This document shows, one piece after another, positions 21,572-34,204 of a DNA stretch of 64,000 nt. Positions within the stretch are counted from its first letter, which is position 1. The number at the start of each line of letters is the position of its first letter. The translations under genes and the position numbers were made by a program. Source of the stretch: Pagrus major (taxonomy: Eukaryota > Chordata > Actinopteri > Spariformes > Sparidae); NCBI RefSeq assembly GCF_040436345.1, contig NC_133225.1, positions 23,737,540 through 23,801,539 of the forward strand. The letters run 5' to 3'. A model generated the notes under the pieces. It made no database searches. It saw only the letters and a program-made list of their open reading frames with translations, and was not told the origin of the DNA.

Positions 21572-22074
21572 TGTGTGCCACGGTGAGTTTCTCATCATCT
21601 AAAAGCTTATGTAACTGAGTTATGTATTGCAATTTCAGCATTTATTTAATGTACCACTGTCGTCTAAGGTGGTTAGCGTAAGTAGCATTTACACATGACA
21701 CACTATAATTATGCCAGTCAGTCTGATCTGTTGGCTGCACTGAAGCAATTGGGGCCTTGCTCAAAGGCACTTCAGTGGTGGTAATCAGTGAGGGCTACTA
21801 GTAAGCACTTCTGTTCCACCTTAGATAGCTAAAGGCCTGTCTTCAATAGTTCTCTGCTCGGTTTTAATGCAAGTGACCCACATTGAGGTCATGGCCATCT
21901 TAACCTGTTGTGGACAGAAATTAATTTGTTGTTTGGCAGTGTTGTAAAAAGAACTCAAAGTAATTGGCTACATGGGTAAAATTAAAGATATCGTGATAAG
22001 ATATTACCTCGGTAAAAGTGATAGTCATCCATCTACCCTACAAATAATACTTGAGTTAAAGTACTTAAGTTGAG

Positions 22075-22461
22075 TTAAAGGGGCACTATGTAGTTTTGGG
22101 AAAGAAATTTTAATCAGAAGAGAAAGATCTTCATTGACTGATTTTTTCAATGCCTAAACAAACTAAATAAACAAACTCTCTTTGTTTTCATGACTGAATA
22201 AGCTGAATAAACAAACTGACCTTAAAGGACAACAGTTTCATACTGTTTTACTTTGTTTATATGTTTATTTTTGGCGGACCCTGCCACTTTTCTAGCTTCA
22301 AACAGTGTTCTGGGGACCTTATTTTCCTCTGAGAACAGCTTGTTTATTCAGTTATGGAAAATAATTAATATTTCTGAGTTTGTATTATTACCTCATTAAT
22401 ATTGTAAATATCACAATTTTGAGTCGAATTTCTTCTCCAAAACTACAAAGTGGCCCTTTAA
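22075..22461. mobile_element. MITE family A, uninterrupted copy
   Basis: Left end TTAAAGGGGCACTATGTAG; right end, inverted, TTAAAGGGCCACTTTGTAG. The terminal 25 bases match at about 22 positions. The 387-bp element is flanked by TTAA at both borders. It is the inverted counterpart of 8894-9370 and preserves the site that a family B element occupies there. Confidence 0.85.
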
Positions 22462-22980
22462 AGTATCCAATATTAAATGTACTTCAGTATCAAAAGCACA
22501 GCATCAGATTTAATATTCAGCATTTTTCTGACATAAAACAAAACAAAACAGGCGCTAAAGATGCAGATATTTCCCTCACTGTTAGGTGAAGATAAAAAGA
22601 GAGCGAATATTGAGCTACATTTGACTCCAAATGAATCTTAATGTTGCTCGGTGGCTTCTGGATGTATAAACATCCAACTGTTTACCATCATGCGGAACAT
22701 AACTACTTTAAAAGGTGATGATGTGTCATGTTGTAATGTGTTCAGCCCTGGAGCAGACAAAAAAAAACATCTATTAATACTGGTTTATACTACTTCTTCA
22801 TTTTGGAAAGCCCTCACACTGACCCCTGATGGTTCCAGGACACCACTTTGGGAGCCACTGCTGAAGGCTACCGCTGCCACAGTTATTGAACTAATAATAC
22901 AGTCTCGGAGGGAAACAGGTTTTTCATCAGGAGCATGAATCACACGGCTCAGGTCTGCTGTGTGTTGCTCATCTTTAAAG

Positions 22981-23352
22981 TGGAGGGAGAGATGCTCGCA
23001 GGCAGAGGGAAGCAGCAAGGTGCTCATCTGACGCGCTGACGTCACCAAATCTTTGACAGCACTTCCTGGAGTGGCGTTTGTTGTGGGAAATAAACACCGT
23101 GGTGCTGAAGCGGAGGATCCAGGCGTCGTTAACAGCCGGAGGACGGCGCAGACTACTACGCTATCCCACCGACAAGCATGTGGCCGCGGCTGCTTTCGAC
23201 CGGTATCAGATAAGGCAGATACAGAAGTGACGGCTGGGACTGAGGGAGGACGAGGTGGAAATATTCTCGGACAGACAGCCAGCAGAGCAGCAGAGCAGCA
23301 GAGCAGAGCAGCCGCCGACCGCACGGAGTTGTCGCGATGCTGTAGCTAAACC
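22981..23352 (+). promoter_or_regulatory. dennd1b: dennd1b CpG-rich promoter and 5' UTR
   Basis: CpG density rises sharply from about 23000 and continues past the first exon to about 23480. The block contains a full palindromic CRE (TGACGTCA, 23037-23044) and an ETS-like ACTTCCTG shortly after, as expected for a TATA-less housekeeping-type promoter. The 3' part must be the dennd1b leader; the exact transcription start cannot be seen. Confidence 0.65.
23037..23044. promoter_or_regulatory. Consensus CRE (TGACGTCA)
   Basis: Perfect 8-bp CREB/ATF palindrome about 310 bp upstream of the dennd1b start codon, at the edge of the CpG-rich promoter. Occupancy is untested. Confidence 0.5.
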
Positions 23353-23369
23353 ATGGACAGCAGAATAAA
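23353..23369 (+). CDS. dennd1b: DENN domain-containing 1B, exon 1 coding part
   Basis: A 17-bp coding segment giving Met-Asp-Ser-Arg-Ile and the first two bases of Lys, then the donor GTAAGA. Human DENND1B begins MDCRTK and DENND1A begins MGSRIK, so the length and phase match the family. The protein is a guanine-nucleotide exchange factor for Rab35 in clathrin-linked endocytosis. The start is fixed by the family comparison and the CpG promoter just upstream. Identification depends on joining to exons 2 and 3, which match DENND1B better than DENND1A. Confidence 0.93.
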
Positions 23370-23980
23370 GTAAGACCTCCGAGTTTCATGTCTCACCTCT
23401 GTCGCCTCTTCGTACATACGTGTAACCCGGCGAGCTAACGGCTAACGTGCGGCACGGCGGCCACGTAACGTGAAAGTCGCAGCTGAATGTGAGATACGAA
23501 GGAATGTTTGGCGTCATGTGAGCCATCTCCAGCAGTGGGTTTAACAGCCAGGCCAGCTGGCTCGACAGCATTTGGGTCAGTCTGTTGCTCTGTCTGCTAG
23601 CTTGACCACCAATTAGCAGCTCCGCTAGCCAAGCACACAGCTTTAAATAGGCTACATGTGGACACGACAGCGAGCAAGTTTGCCCAGATATGTTGTCAGA
23701 GATAGGAAAACTTCCCATTCTTTGCATTCAGTCACTGTCAGCTTTAGCTAACCTGCTGTTATTGACACAGTTGGCTATTGACAGTGTGACTCACATAAAG
23801 TAGGACAGCTCCATTATATGATTACAAATATACCAAAGGCACATGTGATGGAATCCAGTGCAGTTGTCATGTGTGCGAATGTGGACTGCACACTTGTTGC
23901 CCTGACTGTGTGTAATAACAGCTGCCTGCCCCTGATTTCCCCCTGAGTAAACTGTGTTTTATTTATTTATTCATTTTCAG
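23370..23980 (+). other. dennd1b: dennd1b intron 1
   Basis: A 611-bp intron with donor AAA|GTAAGA and acceptor TTCATTTTCAG|GG. The first 110 bases remain CpG-rich. No other feature is seen. Confidence 0.93.
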
Positions 23981-24045
23981 GGAGAATCCAGAAAGAACAT
24001 TTGAGCTGGTTCTACAGGTGTCATGTCCATCATCTGAAAATGAGG
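23981..24045 (+). CDS. dennd1b: DENN domain-containing 1B, exon 2
   Basis: A 65-bp exon that completes Lys6 and encodes ENPERTFELVLQVSC then PSSENE, ending with the first base of an Asp codon at donor GAGG|GTAGGT. Human DENND1B has ANPDRTFDLVLKVKC and HASENED at this place. The segment forms the first strand of the upstream DENN (longin-like) module that helps bind Rab35. Phase 2 in and phase 1 out agree with exons 1 and 3. A small inverted-repeat element starts only 22 bp after the donor. Confidence 0.95.
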
Positions 24046-24067
24046 GTAGGTGATGTTGTTATTTCCA

Positions 24068-24234
24068 TTAAAGGTCCTGTTTATAAGGAAAGTTGATTTT
24101 TGAATCTCATTCCCAACTTGTCAAAAACGAGCATTTGGATTGTAGGACGGGTCAGCTGCCATTCTTAAGCGTCAGTTTTTGACGAGTTGGGAATGAGACT
24201 CAAAATCAACTTTTCTTACAAATAGCAGCTTTAA
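24068..24234. mobile_element. MITE family B, palindromic copy
   Basis: Long imperfect inverted repeat. The left arm begins TTAAAGGTCCTG and carries TGAATCTCATTCCCAACTTG. The right arm mirrors it with GAGTTGGGAATGAGACTC. TTAA or TTTAA occurs at both edges. The arms are about 60 bp each, so a transcript could form a stable hairpin. A second copy is nested at 9100-9252. Confidence 0.8.
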
Positions 24235-24403
24235 TAATGTGCTATTAATGTCAGCCTGTATTGATATAATGCCTTCGGAACAAAGCCTTGAAAAATATCA
24301 ACATTCGATACCATGTTAGAGACCACAGGGAAACATTGTCACATCATTGAGGGCATAAAAGGAAAAAGAAATCTTAAATAATACATATAACAAGGCTTGT
24401 GTA

Positions 24404-24862
24404 CTAGGGTCGACCGATATGGCTTTTTCAGGGCCGATACAGGTACCAATTAGAGATCAAGGAGACTGAAAACTGATATTTAGGACCGATATTCATTTGC
24501 AGTAAAAATGATACTCTTTGTGTTGAAATGTCGAACAACCAGTGATGGAATGAACTAAAATAAAATGTTCAGGTATTGAATACTTCGGTTTTCTGCTACT
24601 TTATACTTCCTCACCTCTACAGTTATTTGATACATGTAGTTACTAGTTACTTTGCAAATTCTGATTATTCAGTGTTTATAGGCTGTTAAAAATATAAATT
24701 TAATTGTGACGTGTTAACAGTCAGATATTGTTGTGGGCGGACATTGTGTGAGCGGCAGAACCAAAGAAGCACGTTTTTTAATTAGTTTATTTAATTGGCA
24801 ATCAGAAAAATGCTGAATATCGGCTCTGATAATTGGCCAGAGCTGATAATCAGTCTACCACA
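24404..24862. mobile_element. Probable hAT-like element with TAGGGTCGACCGAT end
   Basis: Starts CTAGGGTCGACCGATATGG and ends with the diverged inverse 'gataatcagtctaccac'. The interior has 'gggccgatac' and 'atatcggctctgataatt'. This is the familiar fish 'GACCGATAT' repeat. Diverged and non-coding. Confidence 0.55.
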
Positions 24863-25119
24863 TTGTGTACTGTATTGTTAAGAACTACAGGGTCTAATTT
24901 AATTTACTTCTGGGGGAGGTAGAACGATGTGGGCACTTCAGTAGTGCAAAAAACTAGTGCTGGTGTTTCGATACTGCAAAGTATTGACACCTTTCAAATA
25001 TTTAGAAGGGGAAGCAACACATTTGACATTTGAATCATCACAGTCATTTTCTAAGCCAAGCATGTCCCAGATTCACAGAATCCATTATTTTCGATTTAAC
25101 ATTAGTTGCTTACTGATGT

Positions 25120-25640
25120 TTGTTCAGACAAAACAAGATATTTAAAGACGTCAACTTGGGGTCAAGGAAAGTTTGAAGGGTATTTGTCACTATTATCTGA
25201 CATTTTATAGACCAAAAGATAAATTGATTCATGGGGAAACCAATTGGCAGATTGATCGATAATGCAAATAGCCGTTAGATGCCGCCCTAAATAGAGCATA
25301 TAAATTTGAAATGATTGTTGCATCTGTCATTGCTGAACTGATCGATTGGTATTGCATAAAATAAATTGTCTGAAATTATAATAACTGGTTTCCACCATCT
25401 CAAAAGCTCAATTAGCTCAATTACATATCTTTTGATTTAATATCTTTGGGTTTTGGCTGTTGAATAAGCACAACATGACACATGAAGATGTCAACTTGTG
25501 CTCTGGGAGATTTTGATGGACATTTTTCCCAAATGTCTTACATTTTATAGACCAAACAAAGAATCAGTTGATAAACAAAGCTTAAGTGTTAGGGTATTTG
25601 TCAATGAAAACAATTGTCAGTCATGGCCTTAATATCCATC
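25120..25640. repeat. Two adjacent fragments of the hAT-like 'GGCTGCA' element
   Basis: Fragment 1 (about 25120-25290) and fragment 2 (about 25430-25640) share 'gatgtcaactt/gacgtcaactt', 'cattttatagaccaaa' and a following purine-rich run in the same order. Both also match the interior of 15251-15585. The ends are missing or degenerate. Confidence 0.6.
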
Positions 25641-28612
25641 TTGAGAAAGATGTCTGTGTGTTTCCCAGTTGTGTTTTTTTTGTCTGCCATGTGTTTGTAA
25701 AAATGATTGTTTGTAGTGTAATTACAATAATTATAAGGCTGCACAGCCAAGTTTACATGTAACACTGGCGGCAATGTTTACTAAATGCTTCTGAACAGTA
25801 TTTTAAGCCAGACAGCGAGCGTCACAGACCTGCAGTGCATGACTGAGTTCAGTCTTCCGCGATGAGAGCAATCATTATGTCTGTGGTGTTATTATGTGTG
25901 CACCAGAGTGAACTCCCAAGAACGAGAGGATGTCAACACTGAGTTCAACTGTAAAATTATCAGAGATGTTAGCTGCTTAAAGATATTTGTTACTGTTCTG
26001 CGTTCTTCATTTCTTTGACTGATTTTCCGGTCTGCATTATTCTGTTATTAAGCCTGACCATGAGTTAGCCAGTGCGGGCATTTCTCTTGCAACCGTGACC
26101 CCACACTGATTGTTTTAGAAAGATCACGCTTGGGTCAGCAAGCTGCATCAACTGTTCTGCTGTTTGCAGTGGTCAAACATTCCAACAGCAGTGGCCAGGA
26201 TAAAAAGTGTTCAGACTAGCCCAGGAAATGACTGTGGCCAATGAAGAACAACACCATATACCTTTATGAATATGGGAAATACAGTAACCTACATTTCACA
26301 TCAATATCTAATGTCGCCCATAAGTCAAATATCATGTAAAAACATTTTCACTGCACATTACACCAGCTGTCTTATTTTGCCCACTTGGTTTTGACGTTAA
26401 AGAGGTGTTATGTGGACGGTTCACTTGTGCAGCTGCTGAGCTGACCAGAGTAGACTGGAAGTTGTCCTTGGATGTGATTCTGATATTGGATTTTAAACCA
26501 AACTCATAAACCACCGGCCTGCGCTGTAATAACTGACTTCCCCCACGTATGATCCAGGGTCAGACTCATATCCGGACTCCTGCTCCCTGGAGCATAGCTA
26601 CAGAGCAATGTTTGCACACCCCTCAGGTCAAGTGGAACATACACATTCAGCTCAGTCATTTGACTGAAGTACTCTCTCTGCCCTGTGCTGAATCCCGATT
26701 GGATGTAAGGATGTCCCTGTTGAAGACGTTGTTATGATGTATATGTGTAGTGCTGTCCTCCAGCAGGGGCTTATGGCTGTAGCGAATTGTTTTTAAAGGA
26801 GTGGTTTCAGATAACCATTTGAGGAATCACCTCTCACTTCTCACTTCTCTCTGAATCTGATCTATTTCATTTTCTTTGACTCGGCTTTAGCTGAAGTCTG
26901 TGTGAAATTAAATGCTTTTTAGCCAGTGCTGAATGGACTATTATCATTTTACTTGGCCCGAATGGATCGATTGTGTGCAAATATTATATGTTTACATGCG
27001 TTAACCCCTAAAATATAACCTGTCATCTATAAGTGTATACATTTGTCTTTATTTTGTGGTGCATACTTTTATTATGAGCTGAAAGGGTTAACGCTATGAC
27101 TCATAATAGAACAGCTTTGGTCAGCTATGAAACCTCCACAGTCACTCACCACAAACTAGAGCCATTTCTCCTACAGACAAGCATTAGATACTTGGCCAAA
27201 AAGCACCACTTCACATTCACACATTATCTTCCCACTAACTCACAGAGGCAAACAAACAATAGTGCAACCATGATAGACTATAATTAAATTGTCATAGCAA
27301 CATGGTGTCGAACATTTGAGCATTTGGAGAAGTGGTGCAAGGTTTCAGCTTGCTCATATTTCTCATATCTCCTCCTCACAGTTTAGGGAATACAAGTTTA
27401 ATTTTAGATTGATTTTGGCTGCATTTCAGTTGCTGTGTACTCCTTCTACCAGCAATCCATTTTGCTCTGCAATCGCATGCTTTAAAATGACTGAAAGGGT
27501 GTCCTCTTTGAATGACTGGAAAGCTTGGTGTGTGCACAGTTTTGCTGATGCCGCATTGCTGTTTTGCCAGCCTCACCACATCCTGGTCCTGCAGGTCTGA
27601 AACTGGATCCACGTGAAACAGCATGATATGAGAGTAGAGTAAGGTAGTTCCTGTTGTCAATACCAGTCATATTCAAAGTGCAGAAAAACCTGTGCTATTG
27701 CGAGATGAAAATAGCTGAACTCTTTATAGATGGTCAGCACACCTATCCCTCAACTTCCTGTGTTGAGTGGGTTTCACACCTACTGCAGTCAACATGTGTG
27801 CAGTTGACACCCTCATGTTTGCAGACAGGGCTGCATTAAATTATTTCATGGTGACTGTTGGTATCGACTAGATTGTTCACTCATTAGAAAGTTAACATTT
27901 TGGCATAGAAATTTAATATTTCTCTATGTGTCAGGCTATCTTCAGCCTACACAAGTTATTCATGCTAATGTTAATAATTAATCAATATGTAATTAATCAC
28001 TGTGAAGATTTCGACTCAACTGACAAAGAGCTAAATTTGGAGGACGGTTTCATCTATGGAGGTGGTTTCAATGACTGGAGCTGTGCCAACTTTCCACACA
28101 GCTGGGCTAACAGCACCGTGCACACTATTAAGAACTATTATCTGAACCAGTGATGCAGACATGGTGCGACAACAGGGTGAAAGGTGTTGCTTACCTTGAT
28201 GTCTTGTCAGCTTATCTTGACCCAAACTGAAGTAAGCACCTGCAGCTTTTCATCCAACCAGTTCACTGTGGCCGCCTCCTTCTTTACTAAATCTTCTTTT
28301 TAATATATTTTGCAAGTATCTTTACACCCAACCCATCCCTGATCATGTAGATATGCACATATTTTGAAATGAAAAACAACTGACTGTTGTCAAATTTGTT
28401 TGTTTGAATAACAAGTGCCAGAGCAGATGTGACAGTTTTTTTTTCAATCAATGATTCAAATCTTTATCTTGTGTTTATTTAAATATAAAGCAAGGTTGTG
28501 CTGCACAAAACCCAATGTCATGTCAGTGGCATATAATGTTGTCTTGTATAAGGATTTAATGATTTATCAATTGTAATTAATAATGACTGATCGTTATTAT
28601 GCCGAATGATTG

Positions 28613-28974
28613 ATTAAAGTGGCTCTATATAACTATTTGTTGCAGTTTACCTGTATTAAGGACATTATACATGCACACACACAGGTGACGCGATACAAGC
28701 TCCCTCCAATGGTGTTGCACTGTTCCACTGATCAACAGACTGTAAAAGCACACCAAGATATGTTGCAAAAGCAGGGAAGAGGAAAACCACCAGCTAGTAA
28801 ACATGAACGTAAACAATGCTGGAATGACCATATTTAAAAAGTCTGTATTGCAAATGTTTTTTGAGAAAGGAAATGCCAGACCTCAAGGATACACAATATG
28901 TGGTTTGGTGAATAGCACTGAACGTAAACATAACTTTGTTTGTTTTGTAAGAAATTTTCACAAGGAACCTTTAA
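28613..28974. mobile_element. Possible MITE family F
   Basis: Left end ATTAAAGTGGCTCTATATAA; right end, inverted, ATTAAAGGTTCCTTGTGAAA. Only the first seven bases match well, but TTAA occurs at both edges and the size is typical. A degenerate relative of families A and C is the likely explanation. Confidence 0.4.
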
Positions 28975-31900
28975 TGAAGTTGCTTAAAATGTGCATCGTT
29001 TGTTGAGTATTGTCATCTGAGGATGCAATTGCCATTTCAGCACATTTCGTCACATAGCATGTCCAGGAATAAAAACCTGACAGTGGTCCAATCTAAAACC
29101 AGTTTCACAAAAATAAACTCTTTCTATCTGTGCTTTGTTCTTTGTTGTGAAGTGCTCACATCGTACAGATTTGACTGTTAAGTACACCGCTGTTAGCAAG
29201 GTCTCATAAGACTCTAGAAGTTGTATGATGTTGAGCCAACAGGGCCATTCAACTACTCTGAATAACACAGGCTTTGCTGCTATTGATGTATGACCTTTTA
29301 GCCCTAACATCAAGCCTGATTCACAGGCATCCAGATCAAGTTTTTGTCTGACTGTTGTCAAGGAGAGTGCTTTTTGTTAGTGTGTAGCTAAAAGCAAGTA
29401 TTTTAGAATAATTAACTCTGCCAGTGTTCTCAGTTTGTTCCTGTTGGACAAAGTCCCAATTATTACACCCATGGGCAGGTTTGATTTTTCCTGTCTTTTG
29501 GCAAACACTTGAGTAACAACATAACATCAGTGGTGCAGGTAAGAACACAAAAGTCCATCACCTCACAGATTTGACTATTATACAGTAGTAGTTGAGATTT
29601 GACAAGAGCATCAGCATTCCACAACAGAAGTGTTGCTGGGGAGAAAAACATGAAAATAAAGCTCACAGCTACAATGGTGGCAGTGTTCATATGTGGACTT
29701 GGCCCCGCACTTCTAACCATGGATGTGTGGATAGATGACAGACACTGGCCCTTTTTCCTCATGCAGGTCCACGGAGACCTGGCCTCCCTGTTCAGCCTGA
29801 GCTCAGTTCCGCTTAGCTCTGTTGGCTCAGTCCTCTGTGGATGCTCAGGCTGTGAGTGAGTGTTGCCTGAGAGCGTGACTGGCATGCTAGCTACTAGCGG
29901 CCCTGGCTACATAAAGCCATATTGATGTGCTTCCAAGATGCTGCCAAAGCTAGCAGATGACGCTAACGCTGCCAAGGCAGTAGGTGGGGACAGATGCTAC
30001 CTGTCCTCGCCCGCTCCCTCCAGCCAGATTGTTCCCAGTAACAAAGCAATAAACTTAATAGATCAGCATATCAGTTTTACAGCAACATTCTTGCTGCAAT
30101 TAGAGGGAACGATTTACTGTTTAAGTAAAAAAAAAAACACCTCAGTGAGGGCAAGCTGGTTAGCACTGATGCAGCACAGGATTATGTGTTTGGGTTTGAA
30201 ACTTGGCCCTGGGTCTTGTCCGTGTAGTTTGCTTTTCATGCCCTTTCTGCGCACCTCCCTCGGTTCTGACGTAGTGATGAATTTGGAGCTCTAAATGCTC
30301 TGAATTAATAAATGTGTATGTTTTTCCATGACATTCTGTGCAATCTGCACAAGATGACACCCCTCTAGCTTTAGTGGATGGTTGAAAACAGTTGTTATCT
30401 TGCTTCCATCTCATGCTTGTTCCTGTCAGTTGTATACCTTGGGGTATGTGTCATTTTGTGTCTAAGATAAGAAACTCATCATGTGCTCCAGTATCTTACA
30501 ATAGCTCCTCACTACTATAAGTAGTGTTTAAATGTAAACTTGCATCGGTTTTAGACTCCTCGTTCATATATACGTTAAGGAAAACCAGATTGCAAAATTC
30601 ACTTGGCCTTATAGCTTCACTTTGTGTAACTAGGAAAAGTTACTTTTGTTCTGTATCCTAAGAACATTTTCACTGAGACCCAGAGGTCTCATGGTGTCGC
30701 CTACTGTTCGTTAGTTAGTGATCAGTCTGCTTTCCTCTCTGCTGTAGCCCCCCTCAAGCAGCGCTGTGATGTTCCATTTTTTTTTCACCCCTTCCCATTT
30801 CCACCCTTCGTATTCGTAGAGCAAAACTCCCGTGTAGTAGAACTTTTAGAAGAGGTTGAATGTTGACATTCTGCAAAATGTCAGAATTGCTCCTTGACCC
30901 AAGCTTTGTCGGTTCTGCCGTTTTGATTGGATTCCGGCTGCGTGTAGAGTTCATGGTGGGCTCACACTCAGACGGGAGGCCATTGGAGTGCTAACAGATG
31001 CCATGGCAGCAAGGAGGGTGTTGATTGGTCATTAGAGAGGCCACACTCCTCCACTCACACTCCTGAGAGGACCCCAGGGTCTCACACTTTGTTTATCTGA
31101 CAACCCTCTGCCTTTCTCTTTTGTCTCACCCATATGACTTTGCTAAATTGGCTCTTTTACTCAGAATCAGTTATCACCCAAGTCTTTGTTGTCTTCTATC
31201 TGTTTCCTCTGAAACAAATTGAGGAAGTCTCTTAACTTCCCTGCAATGGTATGGTAATGGCCACAGTGTGAGTGAACTTTGAGAAATCCCCTCCCACTCT
31301 ATTTCCTCTGAGTGTCTATAAGAACATGTCTGATCCTCTGTCAAACTTTTTAGCAGCTTAACCTTATTTTTTGTCTGCATTGTGGGTGGAGATATCTGGG
31401 ACTGTTTGTGTTCTTCTGCCCTTTACTTTTGTGAACACTCTTAATGACATGACAAACTGAAACATTATACATTTTGTTGGCACTTTGTGTCCCAAAGTTC
31501 ACTGTTAATGTAATACAGTAGGCACATACATGACCGGAGAGCACAACCATTAAAAAAAGTTTTTCAGTTTCATCTAAATGAATTGGGCTTTAAATTGAAA
31601 AGAAAATTGAGTGTAATTCAATGTGATTTTAAGTGGTATAAGCAACTTCAATATTTATGTTTTGATGGTATTACATTCCTGTAGTAGGTAGTGTGTCACT
31701 CAGAGCCAATTTTAAATTTGCGTGGAATAGTTCTACATTCACAAATCAAGACTAGACTATTGTTTGCTTCTTCAACATTTCCACACTGGATCTCCCTGAA
31801 ATGTTCTTCATCATAGTTTTTCCTGTGTACTACATAGTAAGATATAACCTAAGATTTGTTTGTGTTTCCATTTTAGTTAGTTGTTCGATTCCACCAGTCA

Positions 31901-34204
31901 TGACTGCGTCATGTTCTGGCAGCAACACCATTTTGTTACGTCCTCCATGTGGCATCGTACACTGCCACGATTTTGTTGACTTACTTACTTACTGATTTGG
32001 TCACTTTTCCTTTATTTTTGTGCTTCTACACAAGTAAGACGACTACATAGTCGAGTATTTTCTATTTTTGTCTGCTTCGATATACGATCAGGAGTCTGCA
32101 CAGGGTGTTTTGTTTCTGCCCAGCTCAATCTGCTCTGTGAAGCTTGACCAAAAATTGTCAAAAACACACTAGTCACATCTGAAATAGCAAGAACTGTTTG
32201 GAATGGCACTGCGATCAGCTCCGGCAGCCATGTCGCAGCCGGTACACAATGCAGCCATGCCCAGTGGAATCAAGCTGTTACTACTTTTCTCAGTGCTCTA
32301 CAGCCTTGTTCTTTTGTTGGTGTGTGGAGTCATTTGTAGCTCCCTACTCGCACTCACTCATCCATTCAGTAACTGTGTAGTGGCCTGCTGCTTGCTGGGT
32401 TTGGTTCCAGCTCTTTTCTTATTTAAAAGAGATGGCAGCAAGTGTTATCTTGGCCTGCTTTGTTACAGATTATATGGTGAAACACAGATTAAAAATCTAT
32501 AACTTTTAGAATTGTTTGCATGTGGATTGTTACCTAGTTGAGGGCACCAATAAAAAATCCAAGCCGGAAGAATAGATTTTTTTTTCAGTCTCAGTCTCTA
32601 TATTTTGGGTGCACGTCTTGAACATCTGCCTTTTCATGCATCCATGTTTTACTCACATCTTGTATCTTCTGTTGCTACCTGTTCTTCCACTTGCATGTAA
32701 ACTTTTTCTTTGAGATCACACGTTGTTTGCACAGTTGCAAACAAGGCGCAATCCTTCTTGTGCCCCTTTCTGATCATCACTCGTTATGACAGGGACAGAT
32801 GGGCCCTACAGGGAGAGCGGAGACAGCGAACAGGTCACTGGGACTTTTCAGGTGGTGCCATGTGACCTTGATACACTCACAAACACACCCACACACATCT
32901 ACCACAACCAGGTGGACAGCTGTGGGTGGACTTCTCTGTTGTTTCTTCAGAGCACAGAGTATTATTGGCCAGAGCATGAAGAACTGGGGCAAAATGAGAC
33001 GGGGTGGGGCAGGGAGATCGGGGGGAGAGGATGAGGGGGGTCGTGGATATGCTGATGGCAGTAGTCTATAAAACTGAGAGGTGAGATGCTGGCGGGTGTT
33101 GCTGGCTGAGCTTTCCCACCGGCGCCATTACTGAAACTCCAGGGACAAACTGAATTTAGTGCGAGTGTGTGATTACAGGTAAATGTATAAGTGTGTAGTG
33201 TACGTTTATGCATATGGCTGTCTACGCGCATGCACGACCGCAATGATGTGTGCGACTGTGCATGAGAAAGAGACAGAGAAGCTGTGAGAGCTGCAGGAGG
33301 CTCATCTGAATTCGCTAATGCTGCCAGACTGGGAGAACATGGAAAGACTTCTAGGCACTGACGTTCACAGGCTATTTTTAGACTTCCCCTTTCCACAGCG
33401 AAAAAGTGGGGAAAAGTAGGGACCTGATCAATGATTTAAAATGAGACAATTGTGATGAATGCGGTAGAGTTTCATCACATCACCCTCACTCCTCACTTGC
33501 AGCCTCACAGCATTGTTGTCTGTGGATCGTTCTTTGACGTGTCTGTGTGCATTGCTATGCATCTTTGTGTGATGGCAGATGAATTTATTCCCCTGTGACC
33601 ACTCTTAAGTTATGCTCCAGAGAGCTGTGGGAATTTTATGTGTTTAAAAATAAAAACCATGAAGCAAAGGCGAGGATGATGTCCAGCTGATTTTAGCTTG
33701 CAAAAACTGCTAGTGTCATCATGAAGCTAAGCTCTTCTAAACATGTATCATGTCAGAGAATGACAGCGGATGGCCAGGAGTATATATGTCCAGCACAGCA
33801 GATGGCACAGGCATGTTCAACCAGACACACATACATGCACACCCCCACAAACACACACAACCAATTATTGTGAGCCAAAGAACAATGATTGGCTAGTTCT
33901 TCTGCATGTAATACCGATGTGGCCTAGTTTAGCCCACAAATGATGAGGATTAGTGCAGCTCCTGCTTTAATATAGCTTTGGTGATGTTAATCTCTCCTAG
34001 TCTGGCAAATGGGATTTTGTAAAAAAAAAGCTCTGCTCAGAAATATGTTGTCTTTCGTGACTGTCATGTTGAGCAGATTTTATGATGACAGGATTTTAAT
34101 AGGATTTGGGGTTGACTCACTTGTCATGACTACATCAACCGGTCACCTTCTCTTGTTGTGTGCAGTGGGACTGATAGCCATTAAGCTCATAAAGCTTTTA
34201 TCAT

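Larger units (their letters stand above)
17200..22980. other. Repeat-rich intergenic DNA between the C1orf53 gene and dennd1b
   Basis: The divergent gene pair is separated here. The first few hundred bases should contain the C1orf53 gene's promoter and leader. The rest is filled by a diverged tandem duplication, several inverted-repeat elements and a GT microsatellite, annotated separately. No coding exon is recognised. The clear distance argues against a shared bidirectional promoter. Confidence 0.65.

Noticed and set aside
22785..23324. 179-residue minus-strand frame over the dennd1b promoter
   Set aside because: Antisense to a CpG-rich promoter, where stop codons are rare by composition; no homology recognised.
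29463..29885. 140-residue minus-strand frame in dennd1b intron 2
   Set aside because: No recognised domain or splice context. Nearby 'gctagc/gctaac' motifs suggest transposon debris.
31870..31900. tRNA B-box-like 'gttcgattcc'
   Set aside because: No matching A-box at the right distance and no cloverleaf can be drawn; likely chance or SINE remnant.
32203..32502. 99-residue plus-strand frame with two hydrophobic stretches
   Set aside because: Hydrophobic runs come from T-rich DNA. No family match, no promoter or splice signals, and it lies within dennd1b intron 2.
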